A DNA stretch of 64,000 nt, from assembly GCA_021772075.1 (NCBI GenBank), contig JAETNQ010000002.1, positions 62,001 through 126,000 on the forward strand, given 5' to 3'. The notes beneath the pieces were generated by a model that saw nothing but the letters and a program-made list of their open reading frames with translations, had not been told where the DNA came from and searched no databases. Below, in pieces: positions 46,309 through 56,400 of the stretch (position 1 is its first letter; each line of letters begins with the position of its first letter). Source of the stretch: Lachnospiraceae bacterium (GTDB lineage: Bacteria > Bacillota > Clostridia > Lachnospirales > Lachnospiraceae). A program made the position numbers and the translations under genes.

Positions 46309-46323
46309 GGGGCACAAGGCCCC
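46309..46323 (-). repeat. GC-rich hairpin 28 bases after VR
   Basis: Five-base-pair GGGGC/GCCCC stem with a five-base loop, just after the target gene stop codon. In other DGRs a short hairpin or cruciform just beyond VR boosts retrohoming. This fits in position but is short. Confidence 0.4.
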
Positions 46324-46331
46324 CAGATCAC

Positions 46332-47312
46332 CTAACCAACAACACCGAAGACCGGACGAACCCCAAGAGAGCTCGACGCGTGGTAGTAGTGCGAATTGCC
46401 ACCGTAGTCCACAAGAGCGAAATTCGGCCCAGAAACGATGTCTCTCAGCCACTGATTCTGCCTGTGGGGATTGATGAACCTCGGATAAAGCCGCATCAAA
46501 GCCAACTGCGTTTTATCGATTGTATAACGATACGGAACAGTCGTACCGTTTCCGGCCGGGGTATACACGTAAGTTCCATACATCATGATCTCGTCGGGCA
46601 ATTCCACCTTAGAATCATACCAGGCCCCCGCAGAAGGGTATCCATTACTTACAGCATTCACCAGAAGTTCTCTGTGGTTCAGAATATTTACAGCGCCAAA
46701 GGCCGCATTCACCAAAGTCTTTGCATTCTCCAGATTTGTTGTATACATTTTGGAGCCGACATAGCCTCCAGTGGTAATATTCGTCTCGTTCATCTGGGCA
46801 TTGTATAATACGGCATCCGGCATGATCACCAGATGAGGCGTTGTGCAGGAAGTATCGCCGCAGTTCAGCCAGTAATTGATGTCAACAATTCTCCATATAT
46901 TATCACCAACGGTCCAGTAATCACCGACAAAGAATCCCTTGAATGTTCCAGCCTTGATCTCCACTTTCTGTGCCGCAGTCAGAGCGGGTCCCAGGTTCTT
47001 CCCCCTGAAAATATTTCTCCTCATTTCTACAGTAGCAAATTCATCAAGAACCGCAAACAGCACATCATTGGCTGCGATAGCCTTATTTCCGGCAGATGTT
47101 CCCACAAGAATCTTATCGTTAGCTGATAATGCATTGATCTGCGGCAGTTCGGAAAGATTGACTCCAGACATAAACTGCTCAGAATTAAGCAGGCCAACCA
47201 AAGCTTTCGCAAGATCTCCCGCCAGGATTCCTTTTGTGCCACTTTCTCCGTCAATAAGAAAAACATTGTCGGTTGAAAGTTTCTGCACCTTCTCATAATC
47301 TACAATTTTCAT
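46332..47312 (-). CDS. DGR-diversified phage tip protein
   Basis: A 326-residue putative receptor-binding protein. The N-terminal half (about 1-130) probably joins it to the baseplate; the rest fits a C-type-lectin-like DGR target: WRIVDINYW, later MRLYPRF and the closing SSSLGVRPVFGVVG, where GVRPVF is the usual end of such proteins. VR covers codons 294-321. Compared with TR, nine codons are changed in meaning: 296 (Pro), 300 (Leu), 302 (Asp), 303 (Tyr), 304 (Gly), 307 (Ser), 308 (His), 310 (Tyr), 311 (His). It has an AGGAGG site before the ATG and follows the tryptophan-repeat protein gene. It should be a virion tip that meets the host surface. Confidence 0.92.
   Translation of the reverse strand: MKIVDYEKVQKLSTDNVFLIDGESGTKGILAGDLAKALVGLLNSEQFMSGVNLSELPQINALSANDKILVGTSAGNKAIAANDVLFAVLDEFATVEMRRNIFRGKNLGPALTAAQKVEIKAGTFKGFFVGDYWTVGDNIWRIVDINYWLNCGDTSCTTPHLVIMPDAVLYNAQMNETNITTGGYVGSKMYTTNLENAKTLVNAAFGAVNILNHRELLVNAVSNGYPSAGAWYDSKVELPDEIMMYGTYVYTPAGNGTTVPYRYTIDKTQLALMRLYPRFINPHRQNQWLRDIVSGPNFALVDYGGNSHYYHASSSLGVRPVFGVVG
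46352..46438 (-). repeat. DGR variable repeat (VR)
   Basis: 87 bases at the 3' end of the target gene, aligned with TR without gaps. Twelve mismatches, all at TR adenines (four to G, four to C, four to T), one of them silent. The 28 bases at the 3' end of the match are identical to TR. Confidence 0.97.
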
Positions 47313-47328
47313 ATTGTTCCTCCTTAAA

Positions 47329-48459
47329 TCATTTCGTTACAAATATAACTCTGGCATCAATCGGATTCCCGTCGCTGTCCAGAATAAGTTCGCTTGAATG
47401 GGTACGGCCAATCACTGGATCAATATCACTGTCAAGAATATCTTTATTTGAAGAGTCCTGTACAGAGGCATATGTTCTGTACCCACTATCATAAAGCTTA
47501 TGGTATACAGCATACTCCGTTGAAAGAACTTCGGAGAACACTTCCAAGACTTTTGTCCGCTTTTGGAGTTCCAAAATCTCTTTTGCCATATTGGCTGCGA
47601 CATCGCTTGAAAGCATAGCCTGAAGATTTTGAAACCAGGTTATAAAATCAGTTTGGCTCCGATCCCTCCAGTCAGCCATTTCAGTGGTATATTCGTTGAT
47701 GTATCCATAAAACCACTGTTCCCATTGCTGTTTCCAGAAAGCATTCGTGCGTTCCATATCCAATGTCTGGGAGTTAAACCAATCAGTCCATTGCTTTTCC
47801 CATGTAAGATATGCCTCCTGGATCTCCGTTGTCTGCGCCAAAAACCAAGTTGCCCACTGTTCTTTCCAGAAAATATTGGTACGTTCCATGTCGGCCACTT
47901 GTCTGGCGTAATATTCCTCCCACTGATCGCCCCACTGCGCAATGAGGTCGTCAATATTGATGGTATCAATAATTCCGGTAACAAACGGTGTCGCCGAAGT
48001 ACCCACCATATTCGTGATGTTGGACTGCCGGATTTCTGTAACGCCGGACCCGACATATATGTACGCCAGCGGATACTGGTGAACCGTGCTTGTGCTGACC
48101 ATTGCCGGTCTTGCAGGGTTGGTAGCCGGCGTTCCTTTTATCACTTTAATCGTATTTTCGCGGACACTTTCCTCCGCGTTCACTTCCAAAACAATAGCGT
48201 CAATTCTGTTAAGGATGATCTCCGATAACGGAACCTCAATCGGGAGCAGGGAATCGTTCAGAGTCCATGTATGATTGAACCAGGCCCGTCCCACTCCAAC
48301 TGTAACCATCATTCCGGAATTCGACTTTACGACCATGTGGTCGCCGATTGACATATAGACACCATCGCTGATGATGCCATCAAAAATACTTGATATCTGT
48401 ATCGAATTGTATCGGCGGTCATGGTTCTTCGCATTGTAAAATCCATATGTTACACTCAT
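47329..48459 (-). CDS. Tryptophan-repeat baseplate/tail-fibre protein
   Basis: A 376-residue protein. The N-terminal 150 residues are beta-rich, like the upper baseplate domain of siphophage BppU-type proteins. Residues about 170-280 contain about five consecutive 22-residue units with the aromatic pattern W...QW..WF, for example FWKEQWATWF and TWEKQWTDWF. This looks like a helical, probably trimeric, rod. The C-terminal part is mixed. AGGAGG precedes the ATG. Immediately upstream of the variable tip protein, so it may present it. Confidence 0.8.
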   Translation of the reverse strand: MSVTYGFYNAKNHDRRYNSIQISSIFDGIISDGVYMSIGDHMVVKSNSGMMVTVGVGRAWFNHTWTLNDSLLPIEVPLSEIILNRIDAIVLEVNAEESVRENTIKVIKGTPATNPARPAMVSTSTVHQYPLAYIYVGSGVTEIRQSNITNMVGTSATPFVTGIIDTINIDDLIAQWGDQWEEYYARQVADMERTNIFWKEQWATWFLAQTTEIQEAYLTWEKQWTDWFNSQTLDMERTNAFWKQQWEQWFYGYINEYTTEMADWRDRSQTDFITWFQNLQAMLSSDVAANMAKEILELQKRTKVLEVFSEVLSTEYAVYHKLYDSGYRTYASVQDSSNKDILDSDIDPVIGRTHSSELILDSDGNPIDARVIFVTK

Positions 48460-48471
48460 CTGCAGAACCTC

Positions 48472-49530
48472 CTATTCCACTACACTGAAAGTCGGGTATG
48501 TTTCATAACCAGTCGTATCCTGCGCCCTGACAATTTCAATCACCCGAACCTTTGATTCTATTCCATACTCATTTACAATCTGAACGATATCTCCTTTATA
48601 AAAATCCTTTCCATAAACAAAAGTCTGCGTGGACTCCACCTGCCCCTCAAAAGACTTGGTAAGCTGGTACTCCGAGAGTTTTTCTTTCCCTCTTTGATCC
48701 AACTGGGCATTGTATTCCGCATCCGACAATTTTCCGTCCTGTGTTTCAGACTGTATATCTCTGGCGTCCGTATAAATCTCTCTCCGGTTTAAGTCTTTCC
48801 CAGTTCCAACAATCCGTGTGCGCCTTGTCGAGCCTGCATCTTCCCCTGCTACCAAAGTCACATTTTTCAATGTTTTCTTTGACTCCAGATAATTGCTGTT
48901 AATGATGTTTTCAAACTTAGGAGAAAATACAACATAAGGATTGACTGATTGATCATAAGAACGGTCTGCTCCGGAATAAAGACTAAATACAAACTGATTC
49001 TGCTCGTTGAGCATGATCTGAAATCCAAGATTATAGGCTTTGCAAATGGTTTCTATGGTTTCGTACAGATTGTCCCCAGTATACTGAGCCCGTATCGTCA
49101 GACCCGTTATATATGGATCTTTTGATTCCTGGAATACAAACCCTGCAATCTTCCGATCTGCAATAACCGGAGAAATAACATTTTCGGTAATCAGCTTTTT
49201 AATCCCATTTTGAAGATTTCCGTTAAGCACCGTTTGCTGCCAGACAATGCGCCGGTCCAGAATAGATTCTAGGGAACGTCCAGATATTGTCAAATGTCCT
49301 CCGGTCTCCACTTCCGTCCCGATCTGAACCTCCTCCACAATCATCACCTGATCCGAATCCTTCAGCCAAGCATAATAGTCCTGCTTCACTGTTTTCATAA
49401 GTTCAGCATTTGCTGGTGTATAAATCTCAAAGTCTCCAAAACCATGATACCTTTCAGTCCAGATCAGAGACTCGAAAGCATCGATCAGACAGACCTGCTG
49501 AAACTTTTCATCCATAATCAATACTTCCAT
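48472..49530 (-). CDS. Tail-tip protein, siphovirus Gp37-like (ReqiPepy6)
   Basis: A 352-residue tail-associated protein that resembles the ReqiPepy6 Gp37-like family. It contains ISGRSLESILDRRIVWQQTV, QYTGDNLYETIETICKAYNL and the ending DTTGYETYPTFSVVE. Such proteins sit in the baseplate hub region below Dit. AGGAG before the ATG. Lies three bases after the Dit-like gene. Confidence 0.85.
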   Translation of the reverse strand: MEVLIMDEKFQQVCLIDAFESLIWTERYHGFGDFEIYTPANAELMKTVKQDYYAWLKDSDQVMIVEEVQIGTEVETGGHLTISGRSLESILDRRIVWQQTVLNGNLQNGIKKLITENVISPVIADRKIAGFVFQESKDPYITGLTIRAQYTGDNLYETIETICKAYNLGFQIMLNEQNQFVFSLYSGADRSYDQSVNPYVVFSPKFENIINSNYLESKKTLKNVTLVAGEDAGSTRRTRIVGTGKDLNRREIYTDARDIQSETQDGKLSDAEYNAQLDQRGKEKLSEYQLTKSFEGQVESTQTFVYGKDFYKGDIVQIVNEYGIESKVRVIEIVRAQDTTGYETYPTFSVVE

Positions 49531-49533
49531 AAT

Positions 49534-50451
49534 CTATACTCCTTCATATATGATTCTGTTTTCGATCTTAAACTGTAGGTTTTCCGAACCGTATTCCGCT
49601 ACATAGGCAAAAATATTATCGCCTTTTGACAGCTGGAACCAGTCTGAACCTTTGTCCAGGCAATTGAGAATATTGGTATAACGACCTGTTCTCAGCAGCC
49701 GGATTGATTTCTCTCCCCGGACGGTTGTGATGATGATGTCATCACCGGATATGATTCCTGAACCAGTAAGAGCTTCCAGCTTATCCGTATCGATTCGCAT
49801 TACTTCCCTGGTCCCGGTATTGTAAATTGTAATGTTTCTTGCTTCTCCAATAGCGTGGATGGTGATAGTTACTCCGATTTCCGCATCCCCATCGTAATAG
49901 ACCGAACGCTCAGTCTGATTTTCTATAGAACCAAATTCAATCAAGTCCTCATCAAGGGAATTGTTATCAAACTCAAACTCAAAAAGGGGTTCCACACCAT
50001 AGAAAATAGTTACGTTATTTCCATTTTCCCCGGCTGAGTAAAAATATGGGTCCGGGCATACGATAGAGATCTGACTGGACTCCTGCTCACTGAAAATATT
50101 TGGCTCGTTGGATTCAACATACCCCTTTGTCCTGACAATCCGATTATCCGTCTCTACAAGGAAATCGAGGAACTTCTTAATCGGAAAATACTTGTAAGTG
50201 GTCTGCCTTGCATCTTCAATCCTTGGAGCCTCGGTAAAATATAACTGCATAACAATATTTCGCTCTTCAAGCCTTGCAGAGTTATACAGCGAGCCGTCAT
50301 TTGTCGCCAGATTCGTAGTGTTGACATCGGCCTTAGCAGGACCAAGACCTTCTATGCTTTTGATGAGCAAACCATGTTCTGGGTCATCATCGGCAAGGTT
50401 AATCTTGATCCATTCGCCAAGGTAATTTGTTACTGTTACTGATTTGATCAT
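49534..50451 (-). CDS. Distal tail protein (Dit-like)
   Basis: A 305-residue phage tail family protein. It begins with the Dit-type N-terminal beta domain (VTNYLGEWIKINL), then RNIVMQLYFTEAPRIEDAR, a middle domain with FFSIVCPDPYFYSA-like region (IVCPDPYFYS) and a galectin-like C-terminal part. Its ATGA start overlaps the tape-measure stop. Position between tape measure and tail tip agrees. Confidence 0.88.
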   Translation of the reverse strand: MIKSVTVTNYLGEWIKINLADDDPEHGLLIKSIEGLGPAKADVNTTNLATNDGSLYNSARLEERNIVMQLYFTEAPRIEDARQTTYKYFPIKKFLDFLVETDNRIVRTKGYVESNEPNIFSEQESSQISIVCPDPYFYSAGENGNNVTIFYGVEPLFEFEFDNNSLDEDLIEFGSIENQTERSVYYDGDAEIGVTITIHAIGEARNITIYNTGTREVMRIDTDKLEALTGSGIISGDDIIITTVRGEKSIRLLRTGRYTNILNCLDKGSDWFQLSKGDNIFAYVAEYGSENLQFKIENRIIYEGV

Positions 50452-53400
50452 GTGCTACTCACCGCTCCCTTCATCGCCGCAAACTGATTCTTAGTCTGCC
50501 GGTAGATATCTTTCCGGGACAGAGCTTTCGGCGAGTAGTTGTTCTGCACGAAATTGAAGCTGTTCGATGTAGGTTGTTGATAGTTACTTGGATGGATTTC
50601 CGAGACAGACGAACCAACTTTATTGCTCCTGGTCACGGCCAGTGCTTTATCATATGAAGCGGACATATTCAATCCCTTAGAAAACAAAGAATTGATTTCC
50701 TGTACGCCATTTTGAACATTCGTCATGTCCAGTACCGGCCGGATGGTCGGCTCTGAATCCATCTCATTGTTTACGATGTCAGATATATGGCCGATGGCAG
50801 ATTTCATTGAGTCTATGGTCTCTCTGCCAAGATCCGTGCCAGCAGCGCCAACACGGCTTAAGTATGCTCGGATGCCATTTATCATTCCAAGATCCACATT
50901 CTCACCGATTTTAAAGAAAACCTTCGATGGTGAATGTTCATCAAGTTCTTTCTTGGCTTCCCTCACTGCTCTTTTTGCCGCATCTATTGCCGCATCTGCA
51001 ATCTCATTGATTTTGCTTCTGATTCCGTCTGCCAAGCCTTGGGCAGCATTCGCTCCGACCCCTCTTAACTCATCGGCTGAAAGACCGTTTCTGAATGCGT
51101 TCATAGTAGCGCTGCATACTGCTCTGGCGGCTTCTTCAGATGTGCTCTGCTTGCTCTTAATCCCGTTAGCCAAAGCCTGGACAAGATTTTCTCCAAGTGT
51201 CTGGAATGTGGCTGTTGGCAATTCCGACCTGAATTTTGCAACCAGCGCAACACAAAGGTTTCTTGCCGTTGCCAATAGCAGCTCTCTCTTAGCATTCATT
51301 CCATTGATAATAGCCTGGATTACATTTTGACCAATCGTGTTGAATGTGGCGCTCGGCAATGATGTCCTGAACTGCTGAATCAACGCCGCACAATGGTTTC
51401 TCGCCGTGCTCAATAAAAGAGCCCTTTTCGCATTCAAACCGTTAATCAGTCCCTGCATAACATTTGTTTGACCAATCGTGTTGAATGTGGCGCTTGGTAA
51501 CCCGGCCCTCATTGTTTGTATCAATGTCATGCACATACCACTTATAGTGGATATCGCAAGCGGCTTTTGAGTATTGATCCCGTTGATTAAGCCGGTTCCG
51601 AGACTTTGCCCCGCAGTAGTACCCGATGCCGTCAAAGTGCCTACCTGAGCTTGCATTGTGGATGTAACTGTTGTCAATAAAGCAGTCACTCCCTGCTGTA
51701 CTTTCTCATTAGCATTCGTAAAGGCCTGAATAAATCCGTCGATGCCGTTGTTTCCCATGGTCGTTAAATCACTTGCGAATTTAGTCATTCCCGAAGTGTC
51801 CACTCCAGAGATACCATTTGCCATGTCCACAAGTTTACCAAGTTCCACTATCACAGCACCAAGAAGCGCCGTATCAATCCCAGAAATAGAATTATAATAA
51901 CCAGCAAATGACTGCCCAAACTTTTCCAGGCTCTGCCCAAACTTTCCGATATCGTTGTCGCCAGTAAACCAGCTCACCAGCCCTCCCGTATTCGGAAGGT
52001 TATTCGCCAGTTCGCTAAGCGCTTTCGCCGCATTGGCTGACGCCGTGACTACAGTAGGCTGTACTCCTGCTACATCCTGGGCATACTTGGCTATATGAGG
52101 ACCAAATTTTTCCAGTTCCTCGCCAAACTCCGAAATTGTATTGTCACCCATAATCAGCGCCGCTAAGCCACCAGAATTAGGCAGAGTTGATGCCATATCC
52201 GATAGAACCTGCGCTGCCTGAGCGGATGCTTTTACTGCCGCTGGGTCAACCCCATTGACATCTTTTGCGTATTTGCTGATGTGCGGTCCGAACTTTTCCA
52301 ACTCTTCGCCGAATGCCGAGAGCGTATTATCGCCCATAATTTTAGCAGCTAACCCTCCCGAATTCGGAAGTGTCGCCGCCATATCAGCCATCATTTGTGC
52401 TGCTTCTGCCGAAGCTTTAACTGCTGCTGAATCCAGCCCTTTTACCTGATCCCCATATTTTTTAATATAAGGACCAAACTTTTCCAGTTCTGCCCCAAAA
52501 TCAGACAGATTATTTTCTCCGAATATCTTTCCGGCAAGCCCTCCACTGTTAGGCAGTTTTGATGCCATCTCAGCCAGAGCAAGCGCCGCATTAGAAGAAG
52601 CGGTTATCACTTCCGGGTTGATGCCGGCAATCTCATCAGAATATCTCTTGAAATATGGCCCGAATTCCGCCAGTTCCTCGCCAAACTTCACAAGGCTGGT
52701 TCCTCCGGTAAACCATTTGGTCAGCCCGTCCAAAATATTTGCTGCTGTCAAAAGCAGAATCGTCTGTGCAAGAGCATTGACGCCCTGTAGCATAGCCGGG
52801 TCAATCTTCTTTGCTCCTTCAATGAATCCCTGGGCGTTGGTCATGAAATCGGTTAAATCCTGACCGATCTGTGGAAACTGTGCCGAGATACCGCCTAAAA
52901 ATCCTCCGACGATGCCCCCGACAAATTTTCCAATGGCTGTACCTACGCCCTGTAATAAATCCCCTCCTTCGCCAATAAGCCATTTCAATCCGGGAAGCTG
53001 TGCAAGTGCTCCGACAGCCGCCAACACCAGCGACATTTCGGCAATAACTACACCCATGCCAAGAACTCCTGCCATAGCTCCTGGTATCAGTCCTGCCACC
53101 ACAGAAAGCGCCAGCATGATAGCCGAAAGCAGACCGATGCCAACGATGCCATCCATAAGCGTAGCGGTATCGATCCCTTTCAGAGCGTCCACAACGCCCC
53201 TAAAGAATGCACCGATCAGGTTCACTGCCGCTTTAATCAGTTCCGGAAGCCTTGCCGCAATCGCATTGATAACCCCGATCAGGAAGTCCATCAGATAGGT
53301 CACTATGTTTGGCCCGTGCTCTGCTAAGGATTTCAGCACCTCCTCAATCAATGTAAGCACACCTTCCGCAATCGGTGGGGCACATTCAACTATAACGTCT

Positions 53401-56400
53401 ACGATTGCAAGAACAATCGCTTTCACCGCACCGGCTATGGCTTTCGCACTGTTTGCGATAACTCCCAACACCCCGACAATCAGGATTTCCAAAGTCGCCA
53501 CCAAGGCTGTAACACCGGCTATGCCGGAAACTGCTAATGACGCCAATCCTGCTGAAAATGCCAATATTCCAACGCCGCAAGCTGCGACTGCCACTCCGAG
53601 TAATGCCAACGCTCCGGATAAACCGAGGATTGCAGGAACCATGGGACCGAGCACCGCCCCAGCAATACCCAAAACCGTAAATGCTCCGGCCAGAGCCAAA
53701 AGACCTTTTCCAATCTCTTCCAAACTCATTGCTCCAAGGGATTTCAAGACCGGAGTAAAGACAGCAAGCGCCGCTGACATGACCAGCATTGCCGATGCTC
53801 CTCCAAGGGTTCCCTTCATAGCATTGAGCGCTACTGCGAGAATTGTCATGGAACCAGCGAGAACAACCATGCCCTTTCCGATTTCTTCCCATTTCATCCC
53901 ACCGGCATCCTGAATAACACCGCCGATGATTTTAAGCGCCGCTGCGACTTCGACCAGTCCAAGCCCAATGCCGACCATGTTCTTAGGCATAAGGTTTACA
54001 GCCACCGCTACGGCAGCCAAAGCACCGCCGATACCGACTAATCCTTTCCCTATTGTTTCAATGGATAACGATCCGATATCTTTAATTGCTTTGCCAAATA
54101 TCAGCATGGCCGCTCCGATGACAGTCAAAGCTGTGGCACTGGAAAGAATATGTTTCGCTTTTCCAGCGATTACCGAGAAGCCTGCCACTTCTGCAAGGAT
54201 AACACCGACACCAGTCAGCCCTTTCTTTATTGTTTCAATGTCCATCGACCCAAAACCAGAAACCGACTTTTCCAAAATCAGAAGTGCCGCCGACAATTCA
54301 ATGATTGCAAGTCCCTGTGTCGCTTTGAAATTTCCAAACTTTGAAGCAACCATGAATGCGGCAAGCTCCGCCATGAGTACGCCGACACCAACAAGCCCTT
54401 TTGTCAGCTTATCTGTATCTAGCGCTCCCAGTTTCCCGACAGCATTTGCCAGGATATTAATTGCTTCGGCAAACAGTATCATTGAGACCGCACTTGTCTT
54501 TATCTTCCCGCCCCATTTTGAAAGTGCCAAGGAAGCCGCCACCATCTCTCCGATCAGAACTGTTATACCGACAAGAGCACCGGCCAACTTATCCGAATCG
54601 ATACTTGCGATCTTCTTTAGAGCTGACGCGAGCACAAGAATAGCGGCCGACATTTCAATCATCGCCATTCCAAACTTGTTCAGACCTTTCTGCCCGCTCA
54701 ATGTTTTATCAAACAACGCCATAGATGCAGCCAATTCGGCAAAGAGGATGCTGATAGAAGCTAATGCCCCTCCCAGTTTATCCGAATCAATCAATGATAA
54801 CACCAAAAGTGAACCAGCAAGAACTGCAATGGAACCAGCAATCTTCATCAGTATATCCGCTTTCAGACTTGCCTGAAAATCTGCAAGGGTTTCTTTTGCT
54901 CCATTGATAGCGCCCTTGAATCCCTCTATAATTCCAGCAAATCCTCCAATAGCATCATCTGCAGTGCTTTCCAATCCGGTAAGGTTCTTGATGAATTTCA
55001 TGATGCCTACACCAATACCGGTAACAATACCCCCGTTCAATAGGTCAATCAGCGAATCAAATCCTTCGCCGCGCAATGCTTTCATAATTCCGTCAATTAC
55101 TTCTCCGAGAGCATCGACAATGATTCCACCCAGATTCGCCAAAACAGGAGCAGATGCCTTGAATGCGTCAACCAATTTTCCCATCGCTTCCTTTGCGACT
55201 TCACCTATTTTTTTGAATGGCTCGATTCTTGCTTTCAGTTTATCTGCCACACTCATAAGCCCCGATGTGTCCGGGACATTGAAATGCGTCTCTGCAAATT
55301 TCTTGATTGCCACAACAGCGCCATCGATATGCCCTTTTACCGATTTGAGGATTGGGCTGACTTTATCGTGGAATTTCTGTATTGCCTGGTTAAAAACATC
55401 GCTCTTCTTTGCTGCCTGGTCCAGGGATACAAGCCATTCCCCGATTTTTCCGGTTACGCTCAAAACCCCTGAGCCGAGACTTCCAAGCCCTTTTGTCATC
55501 GGTAATACTGCTTTAACGAGCGCTCCAATTCCTTGTTTCACAAGATCCAAAACTGCGAACAGACCCTTGAAAGTATTTTTCAGGTTTTGGGAATCTTTAT
55601 CGCTTAATTTCAAATGCGATGTAAACTCTTTTAGACCTTTGGTAAGGTTCATAAGCTGTTCTGATGTAGTTGCCGGGAAAATTTCTCGGAACGCCTCACC
55701 AACCGGTTTGACTACACTCATCAGGCCACTGAATGCATTTTGAACAGACTCGATGAGAGCTTGCCTCCCGCCCAAATCTTTCCAACCCTGGAGCATATCA
55801 TTCCTGGCTTTCGATGATTGGTCGATGAATCCGCCGACAACCTGACTGACAGCGGTCCATAATACTTTGGCCTCTTCCAAATCGCCAAATAAAATCTCGA
55901 ATGTCTGCGCCCATCCGGAACCTGCTGCTTCTTTCAGCGTATCCATCAGCTGGCTGAACGTTTTCACATCCTGCGCCGAGTCAAACGCTTTCTTCCCAAG
56001 CTCCTCAATAGCCTTAATCTGTTCTTCGGTATATCCGATGCCCCGGAGTTTTTCCTCATATGCCTTCTTCTCTGCGGCGGTCATTTCCCGCACATCCGTT
56101 GCATAATTACCCAACGTCTGTACAAGAACATCAGTGGTCATCCATTGCGAGGAAAGAGAATCATTAAACATGCTCGTTGCTGTGAACAAGTCAGATATCT
56201 TCCCCTGCGCATCTGTTGTTGTTGACTGATATTTATCGCCGACTTTGACAACGGTTCCCATTGCAAGGGCTGTGTCCAACAATGACTGTTTGAACTCCAC
56301 AGTAGCCATGTTAGCATTTTCAATGGACTTCCAGTCTATCAGCTTGACCGCTCCTGAAGATAACGCCTGGGCAAAATTGTACATAGCCCTTGAAGCTTCG

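Noticed and set aside
52900-54900. Long plus-strand ORFs opposite the tape measure
   Set aside because: They mirror the repetitive Ala/Gly codons of the minus-strand gene and lack ribosome sites and family patterns.
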